A stretch of DNA of 54,678 nt from Ophioceras dolichostomum (GCA_003049485.1 PYST01000272.1:1-54678); one strand, 5' to 3'; shown: positions 1 to 14,100, counted from the stretch's first letter. Numbers and translations are program-made. Notes: generated by a model from the letters alone, not told the origin.

Positions 1-499
1 GCTGGCGAGGTTATGATGGTTTCTAATGGTGACATATGGCGAAGTGGCCCACTCAGTGGTGTGGCCCACGCAGTGGTGAACCACGTTACCCCATTCTCAC
101 TCGAGCAAGGAAGGGAAGCCAACCACCTCAGACACGAGGTGGCAAAGTCCACCAGAGCGGTTGGTCCACTGGGTTTGAAAAGAGAGAGATCTGGCAGGGG
201 GGCAGGAGGAAAGGAATTGGGTATTTCTCGTCTGAGCATGTCGTCCAGGGCACACATGCCGGGAACAAACAGGTGGAGGGGTCGTTGTCGCACTTGCGAC
301 CAATGTGGCGATGACGACGACGGGGAGACGCGATGCTGAGGAAGGCAAAAAAAGACAAAAAGAAAACGAAACATGAACGAGTCCGGGGTGCGTGCTAAGC
401 GTGTGACTGCTAGTGATATTATATTGGACAGAATCCTGCCGGCAGGCATCCATGGACGGATTTCTCATTACACGCCCTCTTAATACGGATAGTGAGAGT

Positions 500-521
500 G
501 TGGCTGGCTGGCTGGCTGGCT
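500..521. repeat. (TGGC)n tetranucleotide microsatellite
   Basis: About five tandem copies of TGGC lie in the gene-free left region. This is a simple sequence repeat with no visible function. Confidence 0.85.
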
Positions 522-3500
522 CCCCATCCGCAGGGCTGCTTCTGTGCCTACGCTTCTACTAGTGTTCGTTCGGCCTTGATTGTGCCTCCTCGCTTCTCAT
601 CGAACGTCGAGGGGGTGTGGTAGTGGGGTGATCGGTGGATGGGGCTCAGGCGTCTCGTTGTACCCGTCTTCAAGAAGAGTATCAGAGTATCATTGGACGG
701 TTGCACCAGGAGTGGTTGGTTGGTGTATGGGGGTGGGCAGGTGAGCGAGGCTCTGAGTCACACTATTGGCTGGTTCGATCGGGATGTGACGACGCCTGGT
801 TGTTTGTCTGATAGTGGCCGCCCAGGTAGGCCAGAGTCGCCTTCGATCCGGTTCTGTTCAGCTAGGTCTACGATGAAAAGCCAGAGCAACATCTCTCTCG
901 ACTGTAGGGGAGCCCAGAATGAAGCCCGTCCATTGAAAGCGCCGTGGCCGTTTCGAGTTGTTCGTTTGTGGTGGCATAGTAGTCGAAGTTCGACGGGGAA
1001 GGCGAGTTAGCATCAGATGTGCAGGAGATGAGGTGACGAGGCGAGGATGCAAGAACTTGGTGTTAGTCCGATACGGGGACAGACAGACGGGGCGGGTTTG
1101 CTGCGTGAGTCAAGGCGAGAGTGCACCGTCAGCAGGCCGTGAGAGAGAGACATTCCAGCGGAGGCGAGACGCAATCGCCGGAGACAAACAGCGGGTGGAA
1201 GGGGCAAGCGGCATGGGGGCCCCGCGTAGTACAGAAAGCCTGTATGTCTGGGTGTGTGGGTTAGGTTGTTTTTTTTCTTTTCTTGTTTTTTCCAACCTAA
1301 CTGTGCGGTTGCGATGGCGGCAGTGCCGTGGGTCATGGGGCTCTCCGTTTTGGGGGGTGTCGGGGTGTGCTCAGGAGAGTCAGCGGCCGGCAACACGGTT
1401 GGATCGGGGTGAAGCTGAGGGGGAACTATGACATATATATTGGCGATAAAATTGGGAAGCGAGCCTGGCTAAGAAGTGGGTGGTGGGCAGGTGGTTTCCT
1501 CAGGCCAGCTGAATACCTTGGAGCGGAAGTAGGTGCTAGGATAGTATCTTTGCCTGCCCCGATGATCTACCCCACACCGGGCGATGATGAGAACGAATAT
1601 GTGTCCTAACGGTGCTAAACAGTGACGGTGGCTGGCTTCCGCGGTCTCGCTCATCGTCTAGCGCAAGCCACCGGCTGATGGTGCGTGAGAGAAACCTGGG
1701 GTACGGGGATTGGGATAAAACCTCCCGCAAGCTATAGTCGACCGATGTGTATATGAGCGTCTTGAGTGCGTGCGGTTGCGGGCTGGAGGGGTCTGGACAG
1801 GCAGTCTAGGGAAAGGAGAGAAGAAGAGTGGGTGGAGACAGTGGAGGCGATATGGAATCCTACTTCGGCATTGGAAGGAAAAGAGGCGAGCGAGTCCACT
1901 ACCCGAGAGGCCCGGCTCTCGGCGCTGGGTGGATCGATCTCAGTCGGACAGAGTGGTGAAGGAGGAGATAGAGAGGTAGGCCCTCCACGGCTGGCTCCAA
2001 GGTCGGCCGGCCAGTGTGGCTTGCGCCTCGTCTGCCTGGCCAGGCAAAATGTCTCAGAGGGAGTCATGGATGGCCCGGCGAGGCAGAGTCAACAGTGTCA
2101 AGGTGGAGGAGACAGGTTCCACGCCGGGACCGACCGGAAGACCCGACGATCAGGGAGGGCATGGGCTCAAGAAGAAGAAGCATGGGTGGCAGCAAGCCAG
2201 GCAGAGAGAGATGCACAGGCCGTTATCTGCACTGCTGAGTGATTCCGTCAGTGTATTTGCGAAGGTGGGAAATTTCCGGGCGTCCGCCTGGGAGAGGATG
2301 GCTTAGCTGAAGGCTAGTAGTCATGAGGACAACCAAGTGACGACGGTAATACGAGCCGATTTTAACGAGGGAATGCTTCAATAAACTAATAGACTGGCAG
2401 ACGCAAGCGACGCACGGACGGAGGCTGCTTCAGTGGTGTGGGCAACTGTATTGACGGACTGTGATTGGTAGTGAGTGTGAGGGCGAGGGAGGGTGTTGAG
2501 GTGTGTGGGTGTGAGAGTGTGAGTGCAATTGTGGAGAAGATGGAGGCGAAAAGAGAGGGCGACCAAAAAAAAAAAAAGCGAGACATCTTGATGCATGCCA
2601 AGGCAGGACATTGGCTTTTGTACCGTTATGCATTTTATGCTTTTTGGGGTGCTTTGGGTCGTAAGGCAGATACATTCGGTCGTCGAAAGCGAGGAGGAGG
2701 GTGCGTTGCCCAGTGATGGAGCAGACGAGGGGGGACGCTGAGAGGAGGTGTGAGCGAGACTGATGCGAGGGAGGGGGTGTCTGACGACGCGTCGTGATTT
2801 GTCCACAAAGACATCCCGGAGGCCAGCTCTCGACGAAATGGGCGCTTCTCAGCGCGCGATAGGTAATGGAAATTCCCATCCCATCCCCCTTCTCCCCCTC
2901 TCTTCACTCGTGCATCTGCTAGCATCTGTTAGGGCGAAATGTGGCCTGATGAGGAGCGAACGACCAAGAATGTAGGCTCAGGGGGGGGGGGCAGAGGTGC
3001 GGGAGGAAAGGAAAGGAGAGAGAGGAAGGAGACCGGTGAGGTGAGAAGCCTGGCTCGAGTTGGGGCTTGGCCGGTTCTCTCCGTCCTTCTCGTCCAGTCC
3101 AGCAATTGCCCACGCAACTGCTACTTTTGCTGCTCAACGTCCGTCGTCCATTTAGGCACACATGTAAAAGCCTCCATCTTGTGCTGTGGCAGGGGATTCC
3201 TGACCCATGTCCTGGTCTGTGACCACCCTTGTTCGGTCGAGGTTGCATGCCCGCTGCCCGCCTGGTCCGTGTGTCTTCGGGGTTACAGGGCAGGGCTTGA
3301 GGGTCTGCATGTACAAGTCTCCAGTGTGATTCCCACTTGCCTCTTGTGCTGAGGTGCTTTCCTCTGAACATTTCCTTCTCTACATACCCAGATACCTAGG
3401 CACATAATGCAAGAAAGTGCGGGCGAAAGAGGATCATGTTCCCTGCCGTCAATCATTGAAACCCTTCCGCAATATTGATGGCGGGATAAGGTCTTGGGGA

Positions 3501-4607
3501 GCCAGAGCGGAGGTGCGAATCTCATCAGCAGGGAACGGGCGGGGAGGGAGGAGGAAGGAGGGGATGTGCGGATGTGGGATGGCTGGATCACTGGATCATG
3601 GAGGTGTGTGTGGGGTTGCACGTTTGCAGGATGGATGGATCTTTGACGGCGGCGGAGGCGGCGCATTATTTTTCTAGCACTCCACCTCTGGAGAACCCAC
3701 CGTATGATTCTAGGCCAGCAGGCCAATAGACAGGTGGCTTGATGTGGGTGGTAGGCTCGTAAGTATGCCCTAGACCGAACGGAAAGTTAGACCGGCAGGC
3801 CTGACCGCTCGCGGCATCATGCCTACCTAGCAATACATGTATTGACGTTCTCCCGTGTCCGAAGCGGTGCACGGCTATGTGTCTAAGTGTGCTTTCCCCT
3901 CTCTTTTATGCTCTTCCCCTCCTCAACGAACGAGCGGCTGCGAGCGAAGGAGCTTGGCGATGGGCGCGGATGGGCGACGAAACGATGATTGATATGATGA
4001 AATCGCGAAGGGGCGAGAGGACGGTTCGCTGAGATGTGGAGAAAGCGGCGGGTAGCGATACTGGAGATAGAGAGATAGACGGGAATCGGGCACCTCTCTG
4101 TTTCATCCTGCCGAGACGAGTTTGTTCAGTGTTGCTCCTTTCTCTCTTTCTCGTTTTCGCGCGTCTGGCCTGCTCGGCACTTGCATTCGAAGCGGATGGT
4201 CGCGACGACGAGTGGAGGCGGATTTGCGAGCCTTCGACTCGTCGCGAGTGCAGGAAGCAGACAGGCAGGCATGCTTGCATGGGATCAACGCATGCGGTTG
4301 CGTAGCATCGCATCGCATCGGCCGATCTATAGGATCTATAGGCGGACATAACCACTTCGTCTGGTTCGACCTCTCCTCCGTTGCCATCCACTGATGACCC
4401 CCCAGTGGTGATCCATGATCCGGGATCGACGAACTACGATCCCCAGTAACCTTCTGCTGTCGACGCTCCAAGATATCTGTTCGGTAAAACCAGCCAGTCA
4501 CGAGCCCAGCTCTATCGGCGTGCAGCGAGGCAAAATTGATAGGCGCCTACCGCGCCCGGGGAGCGGCGCGGGACCTTCGGCGTCCCCCCTTTTGATGTTG
4601 CATCCCT

Positions 4608-4626
4608 CGAATGCATTCGAATGCAT
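4608..4626. repeat. Two overlapping perfect palindromes
   Basis: The 16-bp ATGCATTCGAATGCAT at 4611-4626 is a perfect palindrome and overlaps a second one, TCGAATGCATTCGA, at 4608-4621. Together they form alternating ATGCAT and TTCGAA cores. It could be a dimeric factor site or chance; there is no gene nearby. Confidence 0.7.
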
Positions 4627-6013
4627 GGGACTGCGCGGCAGGGGAACCGGTTTGCCTCTGCTTGCCTGCTCGACTGCTTGTCTGTCTTGTCTGTCTTGTC
4701 TGTTTCTGCGGCTGGTCGCGTTTCGTTATCTGTCTATCTGGTGAGAAGGTTATGGAACATGTATGTATGCCAGTGGCAAGGGAGACTGAACCAATCGGGG
4801 TACAGATGTTGAGGAGTTCCACAAGGGTATGTGTCTGATTCTGCAACTGACCGCAATAGGACATTTTGACGTGTCGGGGCACCTCAAGCTCACAAGCCAA
4901 CATGCAGCAGATATTTGAACCCCGAAGACTGCCAGAACAGTGCACGAGGTTGAGCCAGCAGGATTAGTGGTTGGATCAGCGCTATCAGTGGGGTCCTGGG
5001 ACCTGGACCTTTCCCGCTCCCATCTTGACGCTCCCCTGATCGGATTTGAGCGCTGTGGGTGCCGAGGCAGCCGTGCACACTTCAGTATCAAGTCTACGTC
5101 GACGAGCCTTCGGTATATTGAAACATCGTGGTCAAAATCGCGGCAGTAAATATTCTGCACGCACTAGGGCGGACAGACGAGTGTATGGGTAGGACAGCGG
5201 CGCGAATGCTGCACAATCACAACCTTCAATTCTCATGGTTGACGATGATACCAGACAGATTCTGCACTAGGGCTGTCATCCACCTGCGACGACGACCACT
5301 GGCCATGACACGCGTCGTGTTCTCACCAATAAAGCATACAAACATGGTAAGAAACGTATCCCGAGAAGTACATCAAGCGGATGAACTTTGATAGGTGGTA
5401 GCTATTGTCAGACTTCCTTAGATACCTTAAGTACCTACCTTTCATCCCCAGGACTGGGCAAGTTTAAGTGCCACATCCGGCTTCCTGGTTTGACCGACCA
5501 CCTCGCATCGACCGAGGGTATCAGCCACCCGGCCCACGTCTTCCGAGCTATCTTCGGGTACCACGACAGAGTATTTGATTCCATGGTTGAACTTCCACTT
5601 TAAGCAGCATCAGTAACCGGACTGAACATCCCGGACGCCGAGGGGTTGATGATAGGTAGTGGATGGCTGCAGGCGAGCACTTAACCGGATGCTGCTCTAC
5701 GTGGTTGTGCACACCATTGCACACCATTAAACCCCGATACAAATTGTGCACAACCCAATCAGTGCATCCGGGTATCTTCCTCGGTCTTTGGGAATCTCGA
5801 ACTGGCGGGCTTCATATATGGTCGCAACCGGTTCGTGGTCCTGGATTGGAGGATCAGGATTAGCAGGATACATGTCCACATATGCCCACAACAACACTCA
5901 CAGGCTTCACACAACAGCGAGCGCTCAGGTGAGACGGCATGTGACCCGCCTCGTAGGATATTTCCACAGCATGTCGAGTTGCGACTCTGTGGCTGTCATT
6001 TTTCACGTCGTAC

Positions 6014-6033
6014 CTACCTAGGTACCTAGGTAG
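6014..6033. repeat. 20-bp perfect palindrome of the TACCTAGGTA family
   Basis: CTACCTAGGTACCTAGGTAG equals its own reverse complement. It contains two CCTAGG cores around a central GGTACC, and is the longest perfect member of a motif family that recurs in the intergenic DNA and introns of this window. Confidence 0.9.
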
Positions 6034-9000
6034 CTGTGTACCCAAGAGCACTAGCAGCATCAGCAATAACAGCATGTACATCATTAGTCCTCTGCCGGTG
6101 ATCAGTCATCAGTGAACGGCGACACACTAATCATCCACCCCTCCAAACTACCTGCCACCCCTCCAACACATACAGCACAGGTCTGCTCTAATTGGAAATC
6201 TTCCTTCGTCACAACAGGTGGCCTCCTGACCCGACTTGCCCTCCTTCTCCCGGTTCTCGTTGCAACCCATAACTGACCATGGTCTACGAACATGACCTGT
6301 CACCAATGGCCTAACCTAAGCCCAACCTAAGACTATCCCGCACACTCTTTTCACATTCCCACCACACAGTTCACATTCAAGAAACAAGCGGACGCTGAGA
6401 AAGGCCGGGGACCAGCTGTACCAGCTGTAGCTGGCAAGGGCAACAACGTACGCCAACCTGCACCCGAAACCAAGAACGGCTCTCTCGGCGAAAACGAAGA
6501 GACACCCGTCACATTTCACACACACAAACTTCGTATTCGCCGGGAAGGTGGAAGCGAAAGAGAGATTCAAAAATTGGGCTAGATGCCTCCGAGGTAAGTC
6601 GGAAGTGGAAAGAGCGCCGGCTGCTCGCCAAACCGACGCTGTACCCCATCCCCCATGCTTTCGCCGCCGGAGACAGATATCCTCGATGCCTCGAGTGGAA
6701 AAGAGGCGGCTGTCCAGAGCCTGGGCATTTATTTGTTGGCCCCGGAAGATCCCGTTTCCATCTGACCTAGCAGAATGGAGCATTCGGAGAGGGCAGGCTG
6801 GGCCTGGGATGGCTGGGACGGCTGCCTCGGGGTGTGTGAGGATCAGATGCTCTGGACCGCCGATCTTGTCTCGTTCGGGGAGCCATGAGAGGGCAGAATC
6901 CATCACTGCTGTCCATCCATTTGCGATTCCTACCTTGACCTGCCTGGTTTCTCCTTGTCGTCCTGTCTGTGCACTGTACGGGACAGCTGTGCAAGAATAG
7001 CAAGAAAAACCGAAGAGTCTAAACCACCTATGTCCCCCGTGTTTCACTCATCGAAAAATCTCGCCTCGTGGTCAGACCCAAGCACACCAACAGATCGACT
7101 GCGCATTGAAAAAGTCCAAGTCCACAGGAAGACCCTCAGAACAAGCACCACGCAGGTCGTAGTTCACATGTTCTTTCGTCTGTTTTGATCCATCCTTCGT
7201 GATGTCGGGCGATTTTGTGGCGATTCGGCCGAAGTGCAGTCGGCATCATCCGGCGTGAAACTCCTCACGGACGGACAAGCAGGTCTCAGTCAACCGGTTA
7301 GGCAGGTGTCCAGAGACCTGTCCTCCCACGGCCCGTGTTAACAGTGCTGCTGTTGTCAGAAAGGAAGACAAGAAAAAAAGAGACAGAGTAGTGCAGGAAA
7401 AAAAAAATGAAAAGCTCAAAGGGATGAAGCAGAAAGAACAGAGCCGCAGGAGAAAGCGAGTGTCCACACAACAGACAACAGAAAAAGACAAGAATATGAG
7501 GTAGTCGAGGTGGCGACCAGCTAGGTAAGTAGATAAAGGAGGGCGCTTGCCCCCTGTCCGGCTAGCTCTGATGAGTGCTCAACTGTGAACAATATTTGTT
7601 TCACGGCGGCGCAGTGCCTCTCGCTTCCTTGCGGTCGACACAAATCTCCGGGACCAAGCTGTAAGTCGCCTCCAGCCTCAAACCAACCCAGGCAAGCAGG
7701 GGGAGTCCCTCAGGCAGAGCAGCTCTTGTTGCTAGCATGAGATCTGATCACAGCCAGAATTCGCGCTTCCAGGCGACGATGAACGGTTAGCCCAGCGGCC
7801 CGAATCCTGCACGCCTGCCCTGTCGCAAACTTTTGCAAAGCCTCGTGCAACGGAGAAAAAGGAAGAGAGAAGAAGACGAAAGAAAACAGAAGGTCGGTCC
7901 GGGCAGGCATTCACCAGGCGGGTCCAACATCCCTTGCCTTGACGACCGTCACCGGTGCAAGGTGCGGACCAGGGTCGCTACGGTCAGCTGCCAACACGGC
8001 CGACCTTCACCCTTCCCTCCCAATCAGTCATCAGTCCCAAATATCGTCTCGGGCGAGCGCCCTTGTGACAAGCCGGAGGGCTGAGTCGCTGTGTCGACGC
8101 TTCCGCGAGCTTCCGCAGTCCCTCACCGAGCGAGAAAGTGAGAAGGCAGCATAAAACTCTCCATGCGCGTGCTTTGGGGGCTCCCAAGCAACCGCGTTTT
8201 GGCTCGTGATTGAGTGAGGACTAGGAGTCACAACCACCAACCCTCGAAAAGCACTTAACTTGCATTCGTGTCTCTCACGAATCGTACGTGTAATCCTCCA
8301 TCCCCAAACCTTTCCTTCCGTACACGTGCGACCTTTGCTCGTCTCCCCGTACCGGCGAACAAGTCCGACGAACGAGAGAGAAAAAGACTGTGAGCAAGAA
8401 ATCAAGCAGCAACGTGTCTGACGCGAGACGGTTATCGTTGCAGACCCCCACTCTCCTCCCACGTGTGGGAAGCTTTCTACCACCTAATAAAAGTGTATGT
8501 GCTGCACACCTGCCCGCACCCCATCCCCTCCAGTACATCATCAACCCCATCCCACCTCCAGTGGTTACGGTGGTTACAGTGGACGGAAGGCACCAGACTG
8601 GACACCCAACTCTCAGCACAGTGACACAAGCCGCCCAGCCGCTGCATGTTGGGACGACTCGGCCTAATTCTGGCTGGGAGGGTACGACATCACCGAAAAT
8701 CGAGGGGACTGAAAAAGCGGCCGAACCCTGCTGAAATTCATTCCCCCCTCCATCCCCATCTTGCTATCAAATCGTTCGTCCCGGCTTTCCAGATTCGGCT
8801 CTCCTTGGATGCCGGAGGTGGGCGCGGAAAACGCAGGCTGGTGATTGATGATTACAGGCCCCAGCACCCATCATCCAATCAACGAGACGACACTGACCTG
8901 ACAGGTGCATCAAGGACTGCACACGGACGGGGCCTCTCCACGCCGACAAGCCTCTATTTTACTAATACCTAAGGTACGTAAGAGTATATGTATATAAGGT

Positions 9001-11180
9001 CCATACAGGGACGAGAGCCCCAACCGCCCTATCGAGAGGAGGTAGCTTAGCGAACGGGGTGGCGGGTCGATCCCAAGGAACTCGCTCGTTCTCTCTCCCC
9101 GGATTTTCTCGGCTGGTTCCCTTTCAATAACACGCCCGCCTACGATCCACAGAGGCGAACAGATACCTCTACCTTACCTAGGTACCTACCAATTCGTCCT
9201 ATCGAAACGTCGAACTGTTTCCGAGCGATCCCGCCCGACAGGCGACGCCCACATAGCCTCCGCTTGTACGAGCGGACAAGCAAAGCAAGCACCACAGAAC
9301 TCTCCGTACCTATCCATACCTTAGGTAGGTATCCATATCGTGCGACTCACACAAAAGTACCAGACCCAACTTCCCGGCTCTCCTGCCTCTCCACTACTGG
9401 GAATAGCGAGACAGTTACGGGCGGGAAGAGTGAGCCACCTCCTCGAACGCCACTCGGTTCGGCTGAGGCTTACCCGGACTAGCTGACAGTCGCGTTCCGC
9501 TAGGAGCAGGCTAGCTGGCCAGGCGAAGACGCACGTCTATCTTCCTCCCAGTCGTCCGCCAGTCATCTTCGACTGACTGGATCCGAGCTAGACTCTCGAC
9601 TAGATCCTAATCGACTGGCGCCGACGCCGCCGCCACGCAGAGAGGGGAGACAGAGTGTGCGTGTCAGATCCGCGTTGATAACCACCACTCACACACTCTC
9701 TCACTCACTTACTCGAAGAAACCCCTGAAGAATCTTCTCCGTTGGGCAATCGAGGGGTAAAGGGCAGAGTTTCTCCGCCATTCCCATTCTTCACTGCTCG
9801 CCCTCCATCCTCTCTTCGTATTGTCTGTCAGGTAGAGGTAGGTTAGGTTGCCTTCTCGTTTTATCCCGATGCTCCAATACCCCCTCCCTCCATCCACCCG
9901 TCCTGAGCCTACCTCGGAGGATAGATAGGTTAGGTACCGTGGATACAACACAACAACACAACAGAACACACAACACATACACGTCCCCTTCAACGCAACA
10001 TGACCGCAACATCATCATCACCGGTTCGCAATTTCCCCTGTGCCAGATCCAACACCCTCTTTCTTTCTTTCTTCTCCTCTCTCCCTTCCCTTGTCGTCGC
10101 CTCCTGGTTTTCGGTCGAGGTTGTCTTCGGGGGAAGCTGAGCTGAGTGGTGCTGTGATGTGCATGTGGCGTTTTTCGGTCATCGAAATCGTTCACTTTCC
10201 AGATGAGGGAGGTAGCTGGAGAGATGGGGGGGGGGAACTGGTACTGGTTGAACCCGGGATCGTTGGAATAAAAATATCAATAAATTCGCACACCCTTGCC
10301 CTACACAGCACTACAGAACCACCTACCCCCTGCCCTGTTTGACACCCACCCCTCCTTCTGTTTCGGTCCAGGCCTCGGTGGTCCCCAGTTTCCTCTAATC
10401 GGTCCCACGTCCCGCCACGCGCCCCTCATTTTTCCCAATCCCTTTGAAAGCTGTCTGTCGGGATTCCAGACCTGTTTCTCACATAACCCCCTCTCCTTGC
10501 GTGCTTGCGTGCTTGCTTGCGTTGCCTCCGTCCTCTTCACCCGACTGAAACCCGAAGTAACGGAGTCTCAATTCGTAGGCAGGTGCTAGTACGTATGTAC
10601 TCCCAGGTAGACTTGCTTATTTCTTGCGGCAGACTTGCTGACAAAAGGAAAACCGGCCCAATTTCTCGGCTACAGTAGGCAGGATCAACCTAGTCGTGAC
10701 CCTTAGCTGCCACCTACAAGCCTGCAGCTTCGAGGCCCCAATCGATCGCCATCCGGTTCCCCCGCTCTGCCCGCCCTTTACCGAATAATTCGTGTGGCAT
10801 TTTACCCTAAGAGGCCGCTCTTGCCGCCCTTCGCCGCCCGCCGCAGCACACCACCACCTCCGCCAACCATTAAGTTATCCTTACCTCCTACCACCGCCTG
10901 GTACAGACAAGAGACACACCAGGCGCACACAACCACACAACCAAACGACCACACAACCACGACCACTACACGTCAGAGTCGGTCGGTCCTCCGTAACACA
11001 CCCGGCTGCGAACCGGACGGAGGCAGAGAGAGAGGGGGAGAGTGCGGCCACTCTTCTCTGTTCGTCGCCTTGCGTTGGTGTGTGTTTGCGCAACACACAC
11101 AGCAGCAACGCAAGACAAGAAGAACACACACACGCACACACACGGATAAAAAGGAAACGGAACATTCGCGAGCGCGACAA

Positions 11181-14100
11181 ATGCCATCCTCGAATCTCGC
11201 CGAGTTCCGCCATCTGCGGTCAGGAAGCCTCAACATACCCGCCGGCCACGAAGGAGGAGGAATAGGAGGAGGAGGCGGCGGCGGTCGTCCCAATGGCATG
11301 ATGAGCCCCATTGCCGCTGGTGGTGCTGGAGGTGGTGCAGCTAGATTCGATGGGCCGAGGAGCCCTCCAAGTAAGTGTCCTGGTGTCAATTCTGTCTATT
11401 TGTCTCTGCTTCTTACCTTGGATCTGCAAAAGCTTCCGGTTCGATGTCCCGTCGGCAATTCCGAGCCTCCCACTCTGCCTCTTGTTGCTTGCTGCATTGA
11501 TGATGCATGCGTTCAGCTAAGGTAGCTTTCCCCCCGCCGAAATTCACCCATCCGCCCGGTTGGCACGCCCGAACTTGCCCGCCTGGACCGGTGAGCTCAC
11601 CGGCTGGCGGGAGGACGGACGGGCGATTGGGTGGTTTTTTGGCGCAAGGACGTGTCGAATTCACGTCATTGATGCCTTTGCAACCCCGCGCCAGCGCGTG
11701 CCTCGATTTCAATTTTTCTTCCTCTTCACCTCCGCGCTCCCTCTACTCTCCCTTCTTCGCCTCCCGCACATGCCAACTTCTAGCTTGGCCACGCCACGCC
11801 AGGGTTGATCTTTTCGTTCATTGCTTTTGCAATTTTGGTCCTTGCCCCTGCGCCGCTACATCCCCAATTGGATTCGCCATTCGCCGTGTTGTTCTTGAAT
11901 TTGAACCTACCCCGCCGAAACGACAAGGCCCGCTGACAAGAAGAACAATGGCGCCCGCCGCCTACTCCTCCGCCTCCTCCCGCACAGATACCGCACATGT
12001 ACCATGTAAATTCTTCAGGCAAAGCGCCTGCCAGGCGGGCAATGCCTGCCCGTTCAGCCACGATCTGTCGAACGCCTCCGAGAACGTCTGCAAATATTTC
12101 GCGAAGGTGAGGAAGAAGAGACCTAAAGACGACCACGCCAAGAGTACAGGGGAGGAGGAGGGAGTACGGACGGGGGAGATCACATTAGACGTGAGGAAGA
12201 CAAGAGGATTGGGTTGGAGAAGGAGGGGTGTCGAACGACCATCTGACATTTATGTCTGCCTCTACATTACAGGGAAATTGCAAATTCGGTCCAAAATGCG
12301 CCAACATCCACGTCCTCCCCGATGGCCGACGAATAAACTACGGCAAGAACGGCGTCACCATCGGCGCCGCCCCGATTAACCTCGGCGCACGCGTCAACCC
12401 GATCACGACATATCACCACCCCTCCAACAGCGCGCTGACGAGCTCCTTCATGCGCGCCGACGTCGTCCCACAGATTCCCGGCGCACCATACGGCGGCGGC
12501 GGAGGAGGAGGAGGTATACCGTACATACCTGCCGGCGGTATTGACGACTACTACCCGCAGATACCCCCGACCCACCACCAACAGAACCACCACCTCCTAG
12601 GCCGGCAGCCGAGCATGGAGAACGGCCTCCCCACGATCGACACGACGTACTCGTCCAACCCGACCTCCGTCTACGGCTCCCCGCGCGACGATGAGTCCAC
12701 GCTCGGCCGCTTCGGCATGGGCCTGTCGCCCGTGAACGTCAAGGGCCTCTCCGTGCTCGACGCGCCCCTGCCCGCGTCGTTCGACTCGAACGGCATCTCG
12801 CACGCGGCGCGGTACGGGCCCTGGCCGTCCTCCGTCCCGTCCAAGTTCGGCCTCGAGTCGCCCTCTACGTCTATCAACGCCGCCAAGGACGCCCGCACCT
12901 CGGAAACGCTCAAGCTGCTGCACACGTCCGCCTTCGGCAGCAGCGAACACCTCCGTGGCTCCTCTGCGGCTGCGGCTGCGGCCGCCAACGCGAACGCGCC
13001 GAACGCGCCGACGACTTCCTCCGCCCTCGCTGCTGCGATGCGCGCCGAGGCCGGCGTGATCGGCACCAGCCTGGGCGGCATCGGCCTCGGCTCGGCGTCG
13101 GCGGGCCTGACGACGGGCAGCAGCCCGCCCGTGAACGCGGGCAGCGACGACTTCTTCGGCGGCGCTAAGCGCGCCACCGTGATGCACTCGGCGTCTAACA
13201 GCCGGTTCGCGAAGCCGCGCGGCAGCATCCTGAGCGCGAGCGCTCCCAAGGTCGACCGCGACTGGGAGGCGGAGTTTTTGTTCCTCGAGGAGGACTATGT
13301 GCCCAGCGCTCTGGCGAACGACGTGTTGACACCGCAGGAGAAGGCGCGGAGGGGCTCCGTGCGCCTTACTGATGACCCCGCCACGAGCTCGGGTGTTTTG
13401 TCAGGTGGCGTCGAGGCGTCGCCGTCGTCGCTGCCTAAGTTCGGGAGCCCTGGCGCCTCGGCGGGGATCGCTATGGCTGCTAGCCCCACGAGTCGGTGGG
13501 GTCCGTTGTTCCAGCGCCAGCGCGAGGATTCGGAGGCTTCATTGTCTGATCCTCCGTCGTCGTCGCCTGCTGGACCTGGTCGCGCTATGAAGCATGCCGC
13601 GTCGGCTTTCGGACACGTCGGAAGCCCGTTGCGCAACTCCAGCCTGGCCATGGACGTCGCGGCGGACTTGAACGGACTCGCGCGCCGGCCGACCGGTGGC
13701 GCGGGTGCGGGCCTAGGCACGGGCGCGGGCGTCACGCCGACGTTCACGCCCGAGGCGGGCGGGCTGAGCGTGCTGACGCAGCAGCTGCAGCGGACGAAGC
13801 TCGGAACCGCCCAGAGCAACAGCAATGGTACCGGTGCCGGTCCCGGTGGCCCCGCTGCAGACGACGCGTTGACGAGCCCCCTGCTCCACCCGGGTGCTGC
13901 TGCCGCTCGTCCCGGCGCAGCCATCCCGCTGATTCCAGGCAGAGACCACCAGCACCAGCAACACCACCGCGGGCTGGAGCGACACGTCAGCACGTCGTCC
14001 ATCGGTTCGTCTGGTAGGTTCACGACGCCGATGATCGACGAGGAGGACCCCGCTTTCGTGTTCAACATGGAAGAAGAAGATTTGTCGCAGATCCACACGC

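Larger units (their letters stand above)
1..11180. other. Long gene-free region upstream of the CCCH zinc-finger gene
   Basis: I found no reading frame here that resembles a protein: the longest frames (up to about 240 codons) are low-complexity, lack family motifs and overlap one another on both strands. Roughly the first 4 kb is G/A-rich on the + strand, so C/T-rich on the - strand, as is typical of the leader or promoter of a minus-strand gene beyond the left edge. From about 7.5 kb onward the + strand becomes C/T-rich, fitting a long promoter and 5' leader for the gene at 11181. The stretch holds homopolymers (A13 at 2565-2577, G11 at 2981-2991), short tandem repeats and several copies of the TACCTAGGTA palindrome family (6014-6033, 9171-9190, 9317-9332). 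It could contain unannotated non-coding transcripts. Confidence 0.6.

Noticed and set aside
6316..7047. A 243-codon minus-strand frame in the left gene-free region.
   Set aside because: No family pattern, mixed Cys/Trp/Arg composition typical of random open frames, and overlapping frames on the other strand look no worse.
9040..9085. Possible tRNA: TAGCTTAGCG followed by GGGTCGATCCC resembles A and B boxes.
   Set aside because: The two boxes are only about 20 bases apart and no acceptor or anticodon stem pairs.
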